The notes under the pieces were generated by a model that worked only from the letters and a program-made list of their open reading frames with translations, had not been told where the DNA came from and did not search any database. A stretch of DNA of 64,000 nucleotides from Physella acuta (Eukaryota; Mollusca; Gastropoda; Physidae), in contig NW_026732674.1 in NCBI RefSeq assembly GCF_028476545.1, positions 248,001-312,000 of the forward strand, written 5' to 3'. Positions 25,000 to 37,408 of the stretch are shown here, one piece after another. Made by a program: the position numbers and the translations under genes. The number at the start of each line of letters is the position of its first letter. The first letter of the stretch is position 1.

Positions 25000-27900
25000 T
25001 GGAAAGTTGTTAATCAAAGCAAGAAAATGTCAGTTTATAAGCTGTAGGCAATAAGCAAGTGGTCAACTGCAACAATCACTATCTATTAGTACAACTGGCT
25101 TTGGGGGTTGGGAGCGCGCAGACTAAATCTCTAGCAAATGGCTTTATGGGCACATTTTTTTTTGGGAGAATGCAGAATAATTCTCTAACAAACTAATGGC
25201 TTAATAAAACAAACACATTTTTTTGGGTAAACACACACCTTTTGGGAATATCAGCCAAAATTCTACTTATGTTTATTATCAACTGTGACAGGTTTAAGCA
25301 CAATGTAAACATCAACCATAAGTAACAATGTCTTGTCAAACTAAAGTGGGGCAACCTACCAGTTATCCGTGCAACCAACTAGTCATGGTTTCTTCACTTA
25401 TAAATCCATGAATTTCTCATTCCAGGGCATACAGTTTTATTCACAAAACACACATGAAACTACATAGTGATATACACAATGCAAATATTAGTAAATATAC
25501 ACATCATTTTAACACAAAATTATTTGCAATCACATTAGTTTTTGAAGTACCAAATATTAAAGTTTATACATTGCACAGATGTTACATACTTATATTGAAT
25601 AACTTAAATGTGCAGATCCTAAAATGTGATATATTTTTACAACAGTCAAATAGGTTAAAAAATGTCAGACACCATCTTATAGCAGTCATATACAGCTGTT
25701 TATGAGTATTGAGGGGCATCACCTAACCAGTACAGATGGATAATAAACACTGACACTGTAAAAATGTTTCCCTTTTGTACCAGGTGGCTCAAGGGGCAGA
25801 TGAAGTAGAATTCACGTGTTTCTATGACCTTGGCATATGAAGGAATAGTGTGGTCAGCATTATGTCCAGCTGTCTTTACTTTCACTACAGTGAGCCAGGC
25901 AGAACTCTTAAGAATTTTGGATTAGCGGTCATAAACACACTGCAAAGCAAAACGCTTAAAAATATTGTGATATGTTCTTTAAATTGACATACTACAAGTT
26001 AGTGATTGCATATGAGAATAGTTTATTGGTTGTAAAAAGTAGAAAGCTGCTAATACAATCACATGCCTTTACAAGTACTATACAGTATTTGAAAAAACCA
26101 TTTTAGATAAATGCCATACAAATGTACAGCTATTTTTAAAATCTAAGGGCCAAGAAACTTGTGTATTGCTTATTACTGTGTTAGTAGTCACATGTACATA
26201 TAATAAATGTAAATCATGAAACTATAGAAAATTCTTCAATGAAACAACTGTAAAAGAAAATTCTTCCATGAAACAACAGTAGGGAAAACTCGTAAATGGA
26301 AAATCAGTAAGGAAATTTCTTCAATGAAACAACAGTAAAAAAAACTCTTCCATGAAACAAATGTAAAGAGAATGCTCAACATCCTTCTTCCCACAGGCAG
26401 ATTTAATTCTCATTTGCTGCCCATTGACACAAGCAAAATCAATACTCCTGATAAACAGGCTTAGATACAAAAATTACCACGTTTATAGCCGTACAGATTA
26501 TAAAGATGTTAGGAACCAGGCATTAAAATATTTGATAAAGATGTATTTTGTAATGGCTATTTAAAATACTCGTTAACATCTCTGCAGAAACTAATGTTGT
26601 CAAATCTTTCAACAAGAGATGGCAAGATTGTAGTGAAGTATGTCAGAATTTCTGGTCTTAGAAGTCAGAATAATTGCTCTTTCGTGTTATTGACTGGCAA
26701 TGCAGGGCAATCATTTCAATGAAAGTCTATTAGCGCTGATGATTATTACTGTTAATATCATCAGTACCAGCACTTTAGTGATTATCAACACATTTTGAAT
26801 TATAGTATAAAGTAAAGATCTACTGAATGTGGTATACAAATAAGTTAAGATAACAGTAAATAGAATCAAGTTCTGTATGGCTAAGAAATAACTTTCTTAA
26901 AAAAAAAAACAACTAAGCTAATTAGCTAATTACTTTAAATAACCAATGGTCATATAGTCTAGCATTTATTTATTGAAAAAGTTATAATCTGGAAACAGAG
27001 CTGAAGCAATGTTTAGTAAAAAAAAATTATTTGTTATTATCTTAGCAAAATGTGTATTTAATTCTTAGTAAAAAATAGTGATTTGTTGATCTCCTTGTAA
27101 AGACTTAAAGTGTGTATTAAATGCTTAGTAAAAACAATCACATTAAGACAAAAAATTTATCAGACTACAAAAATTATTTTAAAAGCATGCAAACAATACA
27201 TTTTTAATATATTTGGAAACATACATGAAAGGTCAAAAGACAAATATTTAAGAACCTGAAGGAAATGAGTGGTTCAAATGTACAACAAGTTGTAAGGCAT
27301 GTTGAACCCAGATTGGAAGTCTGCATTAAACTTTAGCCTAGGGGAGTAGGAAGTTGTACTGACCACTATGGTGATAGAAAGGCATTAACTTTAAATACAC
27401 CCACACCAAAAGACGGGGTAGCTGAATCAATATTGTTCACCATGGCCTACTTTACTTTCTTTAAAACTCAATACTTTTAAAAAGCTGTCTCCTTATAAAT
27501 GTTATATTTAAAAATCACCCTTGCTTGTGGTACACACCATTCAATAGCCAGTCAATAGGACGTTGCTTGGTCAATGTATGTTAAACTTTTTAAATTTAAT
27601 ATACAATATATTATTTTTTTATATTATTACGTAAGCATGCCAGAAGAAACAGATATTTTTTGCATCAGAAAACCTTTTTTTAGAGAGGTAAAATAAAGCC
27701 TTGAAAGATTCAAAAAAAAAAAAGAAGAACAATTGATGCATGCAACTCATCTAATGGCAGAGAAATGACAAAAACTATATAAAAACTAAAGTTAATAAAT
27801 CAAATATGTAGTTATCAAAATTATTTGGATTGAAAAAGTAACTTGTTTCTATCATCAAGGTATTCCGTCCCTCTCACATCAAAAAGTAAATCAATAATAA

Positions 27901-28015
27901 TTTTTTAGCTGTGCAATATTAAAGATATTTTTTGCTGGTGTTGCTGCTGGCCCTAAGTATGACTCCAGCCAGTAAAATGGGATCCTTACTATATCAACTG
28001 TTGCACCGACAGAAA
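25000..28015. other. no further gene seen (probable CYB5R4 5' intron)
   Basis: AT-rich sequence. It holds a degenerate SINE body (25,785-25,925) and four imperfect ~50-bp repeats around CTTCCATGAAACAA (26,220-26,370). No exon recognised. Confidence 0.5.
25785..25925 (-). mobile_element. SINE fragment (main family)
   Basis: Body segments GATGAAGTAGAATTCACGTG, 'gaccttggcatatgaaggaa' and 'agtgtggtcagca' are shared with the SINEs at 6712 and 63,830. The tRNA head is missing or decayed. Confidence 0.65.
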
Positions 28016-28019
28016 ATAG

Positions 28020-28240
28020 ATCATGAGCTTGTAAAAACCAGACAGGTCTGACTCATATTATGGGATGATAACGCATACTATATTAACCCAAAAGTCTGGA
28101 GTTTGAATCTAGGTTCAAGTCTGTAGAACGGCCATGACCACACTAACCCTTTGTATGCTGAGGTCACAGAAACAGGTTAACTCTTTTACACTTGCCACAT
28201 GGGCCATCAGGCTTGAAAACTGCACTTTACTACTTACTTA
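28020..28240 (+). mobile_element. tRNA-derived SINE (main family)
   Basis: Head with B-box-like GAGTTTGAATCTAGG then the shared body in the opposite orientation to the 6712 copy ('gaggtcacagaaacaggtta'). Confidence 0.6.
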
Positions 28241-28859
28241 CTATCTAATATAATAAGGGACTATTTTTAACATTTTATAACCAGCATCAGATAATATGAT
28301 AATGTAACTATTGTTTGGACTCTTATGTAAAAAAGGTGTTAATTTATGAGAAATAAGGCCTAAATAACTAATATTAATTACTAATATTATCAATCCCCTT
28401 ATTTTTATCATATTTTATGAACCTGTGTCTGACAATACAACTATATTGAAATTTCCAAATAAAGAGGTGTTAGGCCCTAATTACTAATTTAATAATGTCA
28501 ACAATAAAAACAATCCCTGAATCAAACCAACTTCTATCATTTTACAACCCTAATCCTAAGCCTACTCTTAGAACTGTAAAATGATATGGATTATGCATAT
28601 GTATAACATGAAATGGATGCTTCATCACATTGTTATATTGCATTATACATAGGGTAGGTTGGTGGTATAGAATGTCACAGAGCCGAAGGATGATACTTAG
28701 AATTGAACCTTTGAATCCGGGACAGATCGTCCACCTGGCGTGGCCTCAACCAAACGGCAAGCTTGTTACATTGACTCATTTAGTTAAATATAAACTCAAA
28801 ACAATAATATAAACAATCTACTTTAAGTCGGTCAGGCCACATACAAAGCACTCACTGAG

Positions 28860-28985
28860 AAAAAAAATGTCTTTTTCTGCCCTTTATAGCTACAAAAACT
28901 CGCCACGGGACGTCATTGTTATGTCAGCCGCCGACCAAAACGCGGAGAAAGCGCGCGTTTGATTGGTCAGTAGCAGATACTATGA
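28860..28985 (-). promoter_or_regulatory. candidate CYB5R4 promoter
   Basis: A short GC-rich patch in AT-rich DNA. On the minus strand it reads CTGACCAATCA (CCAAT box), GCGCGC and CCGCG motifs, and TGACGTC (CRE-like), in that order. It lies about 5.4 kb upstream of the CYB5R4 start codon in the right orientation. A donor-like CTCA|gtgagt follows near 28,850. Assignment is an inference. Confidence 0.35.
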
Positions 28986-28989
28986 AATC

Positions 28990-30350
28990 TCAAGGGTTTT
29001 CTCTCAATTTTTACAGAGCAGAATGTTATATGATCAATGATACTGCTTTTATTATTCTAATCTTTGTCATTTAAAATGATTGGGTGAATAGGTTGACCTT
29101 ACTGGCTAACTAAAATAATAATACTAGGCATACTAGCTAAATTGTTACGAACAAAACTAACCACAGAACATCCTTCTCCTTAACACTACCACCACACACT
29201 GAAATTATTGGAAGAGTCCATGGTAATATCAGCAGTGAAGCTAGATTCTAGCTGAAATGGAGGGGTTTTAATTGATTTGTTGACCTATAAAAATAAAATA
29301 GTATGCCTAATTTCAAATTAAATTAACTTTAGGCCTAAATTTTTAAAATTAGGCCTAATTATTAAAAAATAGGTAGGCCTAGACTCATAGAGCTAGGCAT
29401 AACTTGTACTAAAATGCAAGTAGGCCTAATTAGCAACTAATTAATTAGGCCTACTAAAGTTAAAGTAAAGTCTTAAACTAAAAAACAACTGAACTATAAT
29501 TTTATCAATTTACAAACTAGGCCCTACAGACAAACTATGAAAAAAAAAAACAACAACAACTGAACTGTCAATAGATTTGAGTTTGAGTAGGCTTAGAATC
29601 TAGATTTAATCTAGATCATTAGAAAATTAGAATCATCTATTTTAGACTCTTTTTTTTTTAGTATAGATCTAGAATTCTAGATCTCTAAACCTAGACTAGA
29701 ATCTATATCTATTCTTTCAAGATTAGTTCTAGATTTCTAGATCTTGATCTAGAATCTAGATTTTGGACTAGCAGAGAATGATGAGTGAAACTCGGTGACT
29801 GAGAATGTCTGAGATGACTACCAAAATTAAAATCATAAAATCAAATAAAAAATAATTGCCCAGATCTCAAATTCTAAATCTTTCAAGTTTTAGTTAGTTT
29901 AGTTACATAGAATAGATAATTTAAATACAAACCATTTTAAATGGCATTTGTCCCTAAAGCTGGCCTACAGACTGAATTTTAAAATTCACATTGATCCAGA
30001 AATTCTTGAACTAAACTAAAGGCTACAACTACAACAAGTGTTATTACTATCGACCAGTTCCCTGCTATGTTCAATTTTTAGGAAGCAAACACAAGAAAAT
30101 TAACTCCAGAAACAAACTTGTCGTTAGCTCTTTCAAGTTACCCTCCCTTGGAAGTTAAGTCTAAAACCATCGCTATAATTATAATTAAGACAAAATGAAA
30201 TAGTCTAGTTAGTAGTTAGACTATATCTTTCCTGATTTTTCCGCATACCATACATAAAATATAGACTCTATAGTAGTCTATAGCATAGGTTCTTTACTTT
30301 ATTGCATAAATATGAACAGATCTAAGTATCTTACTAGTAAATTCTGTTTA
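28990..30350. other. no gene seen
   Basis: AT-rich, with 'taggcct'-rich (29,330-29,460) and TCTAGATCTAGA-rich (29,590-29,770) stretches resembling the first 200 bases of the window. Confidence 0.55.
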
Positions 30351-30353
30351 TAG

Positions 30354-30745
30354 GGTCATCCCATAAATGACGTCACGCTTTTTGACAATTTTTACCTCCC
30401 CCCACCCTTCTGTTACACATCGTCACAAAAAGCCAGACCTCCCTAAAATGACGTCACACCTCAGCATACAACCCCCCCCCTCAAATTGCACTTGAATTTT
30501 TCTTAAAACATTGATATTTTTTTCCAAAATCTTGTCTGAACTCTGTGAAAAAAATAGAGTATTTTAATCAATCCCTATTACAATTTATTAAAACAGTTTT
30601 CTAAAACGCGAAATAACGACTAAACTCGTTTGCTATTATTGCTTTTTTATAATGCAAAAGTGTTACGTCACACCATCTGAACCCCCCCCCCCCCCCCCAC
30701 ATCACACACCGTCACAAAATTACGGATCCCCCTCCCCCAACGAGT
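30354..30745 (-). mobile_element. G-tract/CRE MITE-like repeat, copy C
   Basis: Inverse of 5345-5732. It begins GGGTCATCCCATAAATGACG TCACGC and contains the internal 'ctaaaacgcgaaataacg' segment and C runs where the plus copies have G runs. Nearly full length. Confidence 0.75.
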
Positions 30746-30956
30746 GTGAAATCATTTGATATAGAACGTAGATTAAAACGTTTATGGGTGTGAGGTAAAG
30801 GGAGGGGGAGGGGGTGCACAAGGACCCAAAAAATAAGTAAACAAAACTGATATTTAAATATAGCTAATCACCTGGCCCGTACGCATATCTTGCGTTAATC
30901 GATGCGTAATATTAGTTTATTTTAAATTTTATATATTTAACATATTAACACACAGA

Positions 30957-31345
30957 GATCGTCCGTAAACGACGTCACACTCCTAGGTAAGAGGGCGTTA
31001 GACGGAGGGGGGGGGGGTTCAGACAATATGTGACGTTGCTAAATTTTTACTCGTTAAATTTCGCGTTTTTTTTAAAATACTTTTTTTGTTGTAAAATTGA
31101 TCAATTTCAATGTTGACCGTAAGTGCCATCCATTAGCGTGACGACGGTTATGGATGACCCAAAATGGTCATTGGAAATTTAATGGCTTTGCGTTGAATGT
31201 GTGCCGATTTATAAATGCGGTTTTGGAGTATTGTTGCACGAATATCGTCTACATTAAAGATGTTCAATAAGGAGAGCGTCCATAAATAACTTTACATTCC
31301 TGTGGGAAAAAGGGGTCTGACGTTTATGCTGAGAGGGTGGGGGTT
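30957..31345 (+). mobile_element. two decayed G-tract/CRE MITE copies
   Basis: 30,957-31,160 starts GATCGTCCGTAAACGACG TCACAC and ends GTGACGACGGTTATGGATGA CCC; its middle is deleted relative to 5345-5732. A second left end (GCGTCCATAAATAACTTTAC) lies at 31,267 and fades by 31,345. Confidence 0.6.
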
Positions 31346-32449
31346 AAGACAATTTGGCATATTTATTTCAATGTTTTAAATGCCCCCAAAATAGAATATA
31401 ACACTAAAATTCTTCATAAGATCTCTTGAAAAAATTGTGAATTTTTAAAAGCTTGTTGTTACAAAGTTTTGTTTTATACAGATTACAGACAGGCCCTTTC
31501 TTTCGTATGCTCGGTAATTAGATTATGGTATCCCTTCAACTTTTTTTTTGGACTGCTGAACTGAAATACACTACAATCAATAATATTATAGTCTAGTCCT
31601 AGAGATCTAAAAAGTCCACAAATAATTAAATAATTTTAAATTTATTAAAATATTAGGGCCTAAATATCAGCCTATTCAATATTAAAATACTAAATTCACA
31701 ATCTGAAATTAATTAATCTAAATCTAGAAATCTAGGTAAAATTTAGTATTAAAAAAAAAATTGAAGGCTAAAAATAATTTTTTTAAAAATTAAACTAAAT
31801 TCTACTTAATTTCTAGTCCCATCGATTTTTCCAAAAGTCCAACTCCAAGACTAGTCTGTGAGTCACTAGTGACTAGAATCTAGATCTAGTCTAGCTAGAT
31901 CTAGTCACTTGTGTGTAGTCAAAGACTTAAAGACAAACAACAAAGATTAAGAGTAAGAGATTCTCTTAGAGTCTTAGAGAGTGAGACAAATGACAAACAC
32001 TAATAAATAAAAATATGTAGTATGTAGATCTAGAGTCTAGAGACTATCACTAGAGCGAGTAGAGAAGTCAACCCCACTCAGAACGAATGGCCTTGGAACT
32101 CAGACTCAGGCCACCTAGTTATATTCAATTAAATAATTAAATTCAATTAAAAATTTAGGCCTATGATACTGTATGTTCATGTTGTATGTACAATGTAGCC
32201 AGCCTATTGATTGAAGTCTGCAATGTCCATTTCTAGATTCTACTTCACTAACTTCAGTTTCTAATTTCTCGATTTAGATTTTTAGAATTTAAATTTTAGT
32301 AGATCCATTCTCAATTTCTAGAAGGGGGGGGGGGGGGGGGGAAGTTGTCACCATAATTATGATAGTAATTGATAATGCCTTATGATGCTGTCAATAAATG
32401 GCACACAATTTAAAAAATATATATATATATTAAATTAATTTAAATGACA

Positions 32450-32850
32450 CCAGTGACGACAGCATGCGTTTTCATTTTTTGCTCAATTTTTACCCCCCCC
32501 CCCCCCTTGAAAATCAAAGTGACATTACATCTCAACCTACACACCCCATCCCTCTTATCAAAATTGCATTTTTCTAATTTAAAACATTGATTTCTTTCTA
32601 ATATATTTACTGAACTAGTGAACTTGGTCTTCACTTGCTTTATTGAATGTAGACCTACTGAGTATATTAATCAATTTCTATCACTATTGTCACTATTACA
32701 ATTTACAAAACCAATGTTATTTTAAAAGCCTGAAAAAACTGCTGAAGTTCATTTCTAATATACCTTTTTAAAATGCAAAATTGTCATTTTCCAAACCCCC
32801 TCTCCCCCCTTGTAACAAAAATCAGAAAACCCCTCTCCACTTGTAGTTTG
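32450..32850 (-). mobile_element. old degenerate copy of the same MITE-like repeat
   Basis: Same segment order as 30,354-30,745: C run, 'cattgatttctttct', 'aatcaatttctatcac', 'caatttacaaaacc', then C runs. Heavily diverged. Confidence 0.5.
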
Positions 32851-33086
32851 ATGTTTTTTATAGACCACGTCTGTGTGAATGTGGTTATCGGTGGTTTTGT
32901 GGCTTGTGACCTCTTTTGAGAAAAATACAACTTTATGCTATACTATAACTATATTGTTTATTTTTTTCAAATTTCTTTTTCCAAACCAAAAGTTCACAGT
33001 TGTACATTTTATTGGTAAAATTATCTTTTGTTGCTTTGCACTGTCATATTCATTACTAAAATTAATATTTTATCTGCAGGTAAAAA

Positions 33087-34420
33087 ATGTCACACATGAC
33101 TTTAAAACAGGTTTGTAAAGAAATGTACCTTAGTTAAGTTAATGTTGCCAATGGCCTGTACAGTAACATAGCAGTACTTTAAATTAGGGATGATTAGGCC
33201 TAATGAATAACCCTGAATAGTTTCAAGTTTGGTTCCTGTGCTTGTGTAGACTGTTGTCTTCCCAGTTTACTGTTTACCCATCTCTTATGGAATCCTGTCT
33301 GGGAAAGCTACTTCGTTTATACTATATTTCAAGTCATAGACATGGTTATTTTATTTAATGAAAAAAAAGGCCAAAATTGAGTATTTTAAAAAAAACAAAT
33401 TACAGATTAACTCGTAGGCCTATTAAAAAGCATTATTTCGATGCATTGATAATTTATTATTGTTATAGACAGACCTAATATAAATTGTTTAATGATAATG
33501 ATGTTTGTATTTCTACAGTTTATGTTAAGATCAGAGGTGTTGAAGTTGTACCGGACAATGTTGCGTGTGACATATCAAGTGGATAATCCTGCACAAAGAA
33601 AGGAACTGCAGCAATGGATTAGAAAAGACTTTGACAATAATAAATGTCACACAGATGAGGTATGTTAACATATTAATTTCAAAGTTATTTTTTAGTCAAT
33701 TATAAATCTTATAGTTTAATATTTTCTTACTCAAACCAAGTGAAGTATCATTCTAGACCTGGTGTATTTATGGCCATATAACATTAAGTGGAAGCACAGT
33801 GACCAAAGACTATTAATCAATTAGCTCACCTTTCAGAGCTTGGCAGCCTCATGGATATACCATTATTTTACCATTTTCACATGCGTCACATTGGGGGGGG
33901 GGGGGGGGGGGGGACGACGACGACTGCTAGTCTAGTTGTACCATATCATATCATGTTAAAAGACAAGCCTAGTTTACAGGAAATGTGTCTCACAAATTCA
34001 GTTCCCGTTTTAGTCTAGCTACTATTTTTTTTAAAACTGTAACTAGAATATGAAAAAATAACCTGCATAAGACAAAAGATAAGTCATCACATATAGCATT
34101 AGATGGAGGGGTGAACTATTTCAAGATTAGGCATAGATAAATGCATTGTGTTCAAGGGTATGATGATGACTCATTGTAAATAACGTAGAAGTACTTTTAC
34201 TTTAAAACTCCCAGAAATGTGATAGAAAATGAGAAAAAAAGAGGAAAAAAAGATGATTTTACATCAGATAGCATCCTCTCAAGATTAATAAAACTAGTCT
34301 CTTCAAGTTTGCTATCTAATTTTTTCTTTTTTTTTTCTTAAGGTTGCCATTCGAATGATGCTAAGTAAAGGAAAACTTGCCTTAAATGAATTAAATCAAG
34401 CTGTAATGTTGGCCAAATGA
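33087..34420 (+). CDS. LYRM2: LYR motif-containing protein 2
   Basis: Small mitochondrial LYR-family protein; LYRM2 is linked to respiratory complex I. Three coding exons: 33087-33110 (8 codons), 33519-33659 (47 codons) and 34343-34420 (25 codons plus TGA), all phase 0 with AG/GT junctions, giving 80 residues (human 88). The N-terminus MSHMTLKQF matches the TLKQF of vertebrate LYRM2. The LYR motif is residues 18-20 (LKLYRTML), followed by QWIRKDF, then an IRMML...LNELNQAVMLAK tail that parallels IRMMITQG...LKELEKTLALAK. A stop codon lies two codons upstream of the ATG. The long 5' leader may be spliced, since 'tatctgcag' sits just before the ATG. It lies tail-to-head before DNAH1 on the same strand. 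Confidence 0.92.
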
Positions 34421-34675
34421 GACAGTGTGAATAAATGTAATTTCATTTACCCGAGTCAGGTCCAACTACTGCTGTCAGTGCCTGGTACTTACACAAATAT
34501 AAAACAGACGAAATCTGTGACAGATGTAGTATTACTGACCATTCTAGATAAAATATTTTCTTGAGTGACCACTTGTGTGCTGTTGTTGCTAAAAACAAAT
34601 AACAAACATTACCTCATTGGCTAGAGTGATTGCTCTTGCTCATCTCAATGTATATTTATAAAGATAATTGCTATA

Positions 34676-34686
34676 AATAAAATAAA
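34676..34686 (+). terminator. LYRM2: LYRM2 polyadenylation signals
   Basis: Two overlapping AATAAA hexamers about 255 nt past the LYRM2 stop codon. Confidence 0.65.
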
Positions 34687-34689
34687 TGG

Positions 34690-36360
34690 TAGCAGTACTT
34701 TGATTACTAGTCTTTTTCATATAGCTAGTGTACAATATTTGATGTTATTAATTATTTATAATACAAATACAGAATATTCTGACAATTTTTAATGGAAAAA
34801 AAACTTTAATTGATTGATATTTTTTTTTATATGAGCAGAGTTTGTAACCCTTATATTTTAAAAATACCTAAATAATATGTTAGTATGTATGGAGACCACC
34901 TGATAGTAAAAATTTCACAGGCAAAGGAAGAGATGATCAATGATAGAACAAGGTCTAAGATGCAAACTTGTGGTTGATAGCAGATGGATGATCCTTGCAG
35001 TCAAAAACACTAACATGATAAAGGGATTATTCTTATAGGGACAGTCTGTTGTCACAGTTATACACATCCCCACTAATTATACAGATGGCTATATCCCAGT
35101 TACTTCATTCATTGATGAGATGCAGTAGCTCATACTTGCAGTCCTTGAATGAAACTTCAAAGTGTAATAAACAAAGAATAACATTTTGGTAAACTGAGCA
35201 ACTGCAAGTTTGCTGGCCATTTTAGTATCTGCACATTTTAATAATTATTTTTGAGTTAACTTATTTTTACCACTTGTTTTGTTCATGGGTCTTTAAAATT
35301 TGAGTTTCAGTTAATTTTTACAATTTCTTTTCCTCACTTTTTCTCAATTGTGGATTTGTTAATTTTAACTGTTCATATTCAACTATTGTTAATGTTGCAT
35401 TTTGTTATTTTCTTGGAATAAAATCTACATAAGAATTGCAATTATTGTTATATTAATATATTTTCAAATAAGATATGCAATTTGATAATACATTTTACAA
35501 ACATAAACCAAAAATATAATTCTATATAAAGTGAAGCTTTTAATAACTCAAAAGTTTTAGAACTTTTTTGTATCCGGACAATACTTGTTTCATCAACTAC
35601 AGGAATTATACCATGTTTACTCTTGTGACATGTATACTTAACATATCTAGGGAAATAACCTCGCACAAAAGGTAATGTTAACAAAAGTTAATGTTATGTA
35701 AAAACATTTTTCCCACGGAACATGTATGCTAACTTGCTACGAGTTTTTTTTAAAGACATGTTGCAAATGTAAATGCGGTGTTAGAGATTTAAAAAAAAAC
35801 ATCTTTGGAAATTAGTCATTACAAAGAAATGTAAAATTTTTATACAGTAAATTTTTTTTTTCTTTGGAAACAAACTAAGCAATAAAAGCTGTCAAAAGGT
35901 ACAATATCTGCATAAAATGCGGCAACTGTTCTAAGGTAGGTAACCGGCAAATTAATCGTTTTTCTAACGTAAAAGTTACGTCCCCTTTTTAGTAAATATT
36001 TTGACTTTTTTATATCATCACCGACATTACTCAGTACGAATATTAAGTTTTTCTCTGTTAACTTCAGTGGGGTGGGTTTTAATCCCCTATTGTTTGAAAC
36101 GGTATAACAGCTAACTACCGACGTTGATATAGGCTTATTTATTATTTATATAACCTTTGTAGGCAACATTTTTTTGTTGATAGTTCCCTGTAAGCCCTAA
36201 TAAAATATGAGTGCTAAATATTTGTGGTACAGTATTATCTATTTACAATGCATTCGCCAATAGTGTAAACTAAAGATTTGCATATGTAATCAAAAGTCGC
36301 AAAAAATAATTTAAATTATCAGTCTAGTTTACTCTTGATTATGCAGAGCTTTTAGTTTAC
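34690..36360. other. no gene seen between LYRM2 and DNAH1
   Basis: AT-rich intergenic sequence. A 78-codon minus-strand frame (35,448-35,684) ends in a run of hydrophobic residues and matches nothing I know. Confidence 0.5.
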
Positions 36361-36364
36361 AATT

Positions 36365-36590
36365 ACGCAAAAGAGCTCCGGTGTTCTAAGCAACGACGTG
36401 ACGGAAGTTTACCTTACCTTGGTTACACAGTCGATTTGACGAGTGCTAAAATTAAAGCCGAGTTTAAGTTTGCTTCAATTCAACAACAACAAAAAATAAT
36501 TAAAGGATGTGTCTTAATTCATATGATTTGATATTGTTGAGCCATATTTGAACCACTGTCTACTTATAGCTGGATTTTATTATTTAATAA
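36365..36590 (+). promoter_or_regulatory. DNAH1: DNAH1 promoter and 5' UTR exon (candidate)
   Basis: GTGTTCTAAGCAAC at 36,381-36,394 is an X-box-like RFX site; ACGTGACG follows at 36,396. About 200 bp on, 'tttaataa|gtaagt' near 36,590 looks like a donor ending a noncoding first exon. The coding exon has an acceptor at 37,396-37,397 (aatttag). X-box control is usual for axonemal dyneins; use here is inferred. Confidence 0.5.
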
Positions 36591-37013
36591 GTAAGTTTAC
36601 AAATAATTCAATTCTTTCTTTTAGGCCTAGGCCCCTATCTTTTTTAATTTTATCGAAGGCGCTGACAGAGATTTTTTTTTATAATTACATGTGATTTAAT
36701 GCAATTCGAACATAGAGACCTATATTTTAAGCTAAATTAGTTAAAATCAGTTTAGTCTACTAGACTTCGAGATCTAGAACTACATCTTATATTGGATTGT
36801 GTTTAATTTAATGCCATTAATTTAGGCCTAACTGTTTATTATTTATTAGTCAAGTAGTATTATTATTAAATATTATAGTAGGCCTACTCAAAACCTATTT
36901 TATAATTTTAATGTTTAGGTCAGTCTAACTTTTAAGTCTAAACCTCATCAATATTATCATGTTGTGCAACATGCTAATGTTGTCAGCAGTTTGACAAAAA
37001 GTGTTTTCTTCCA

Positions 37014-37244
37014 CTGAAGTAAATAGCACTGCACATTAAAACAATAAGAAAATAAATACATAAGTCTATTAGAACCTTACATTTTTAATAGGCGTACCTG
37101 AAGAAAATCTACCCCCCCCCCGAACGAGATGGATTTTATATAGTAAACATACACTTTTACGAAGTAAATAGCAATGCCTATTAAAACAATAAGAAAATAA
37201 ATACATAGGTCTATTAGAACCTTACATTTTTAATAGGCGTACCT
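37014..37244. repeat. two ~90-bp direct repeats flanking a MITE fragment
   Basis: 37,014-37,107 and 37,158-37,244 share 'cattaaaacaataagaaaat' and 'ttaatag' followed by GCGTACCTG with few differences. Between them is a fragment (GAAAATCTACC-C run-GAACGAGATG) of the hAT-type C-tract element seen at 10,865. Confidence 0.8.
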
Positions 37245-37408
37245 GTAGGCCTACTTAAGATATCAATGTTAGTGTAATTATAAAATAATTATAGACCCTT
37301 TATGAAATTTGACTATAAATATTTCCCATATTAAACATGAAATTAAAGAATTAAAAAAAAATAGTGTTTTTCATCAATTTTCAATGCTTTAATTTAGTCC
37401 AGCCCAAA

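Noticed and set aside
35448-35684. 78-codon minus-strand frame between LYRM2 and DNAH1
   Set aside because: No domain, no splice context, hydrophobic AT-driven composition.
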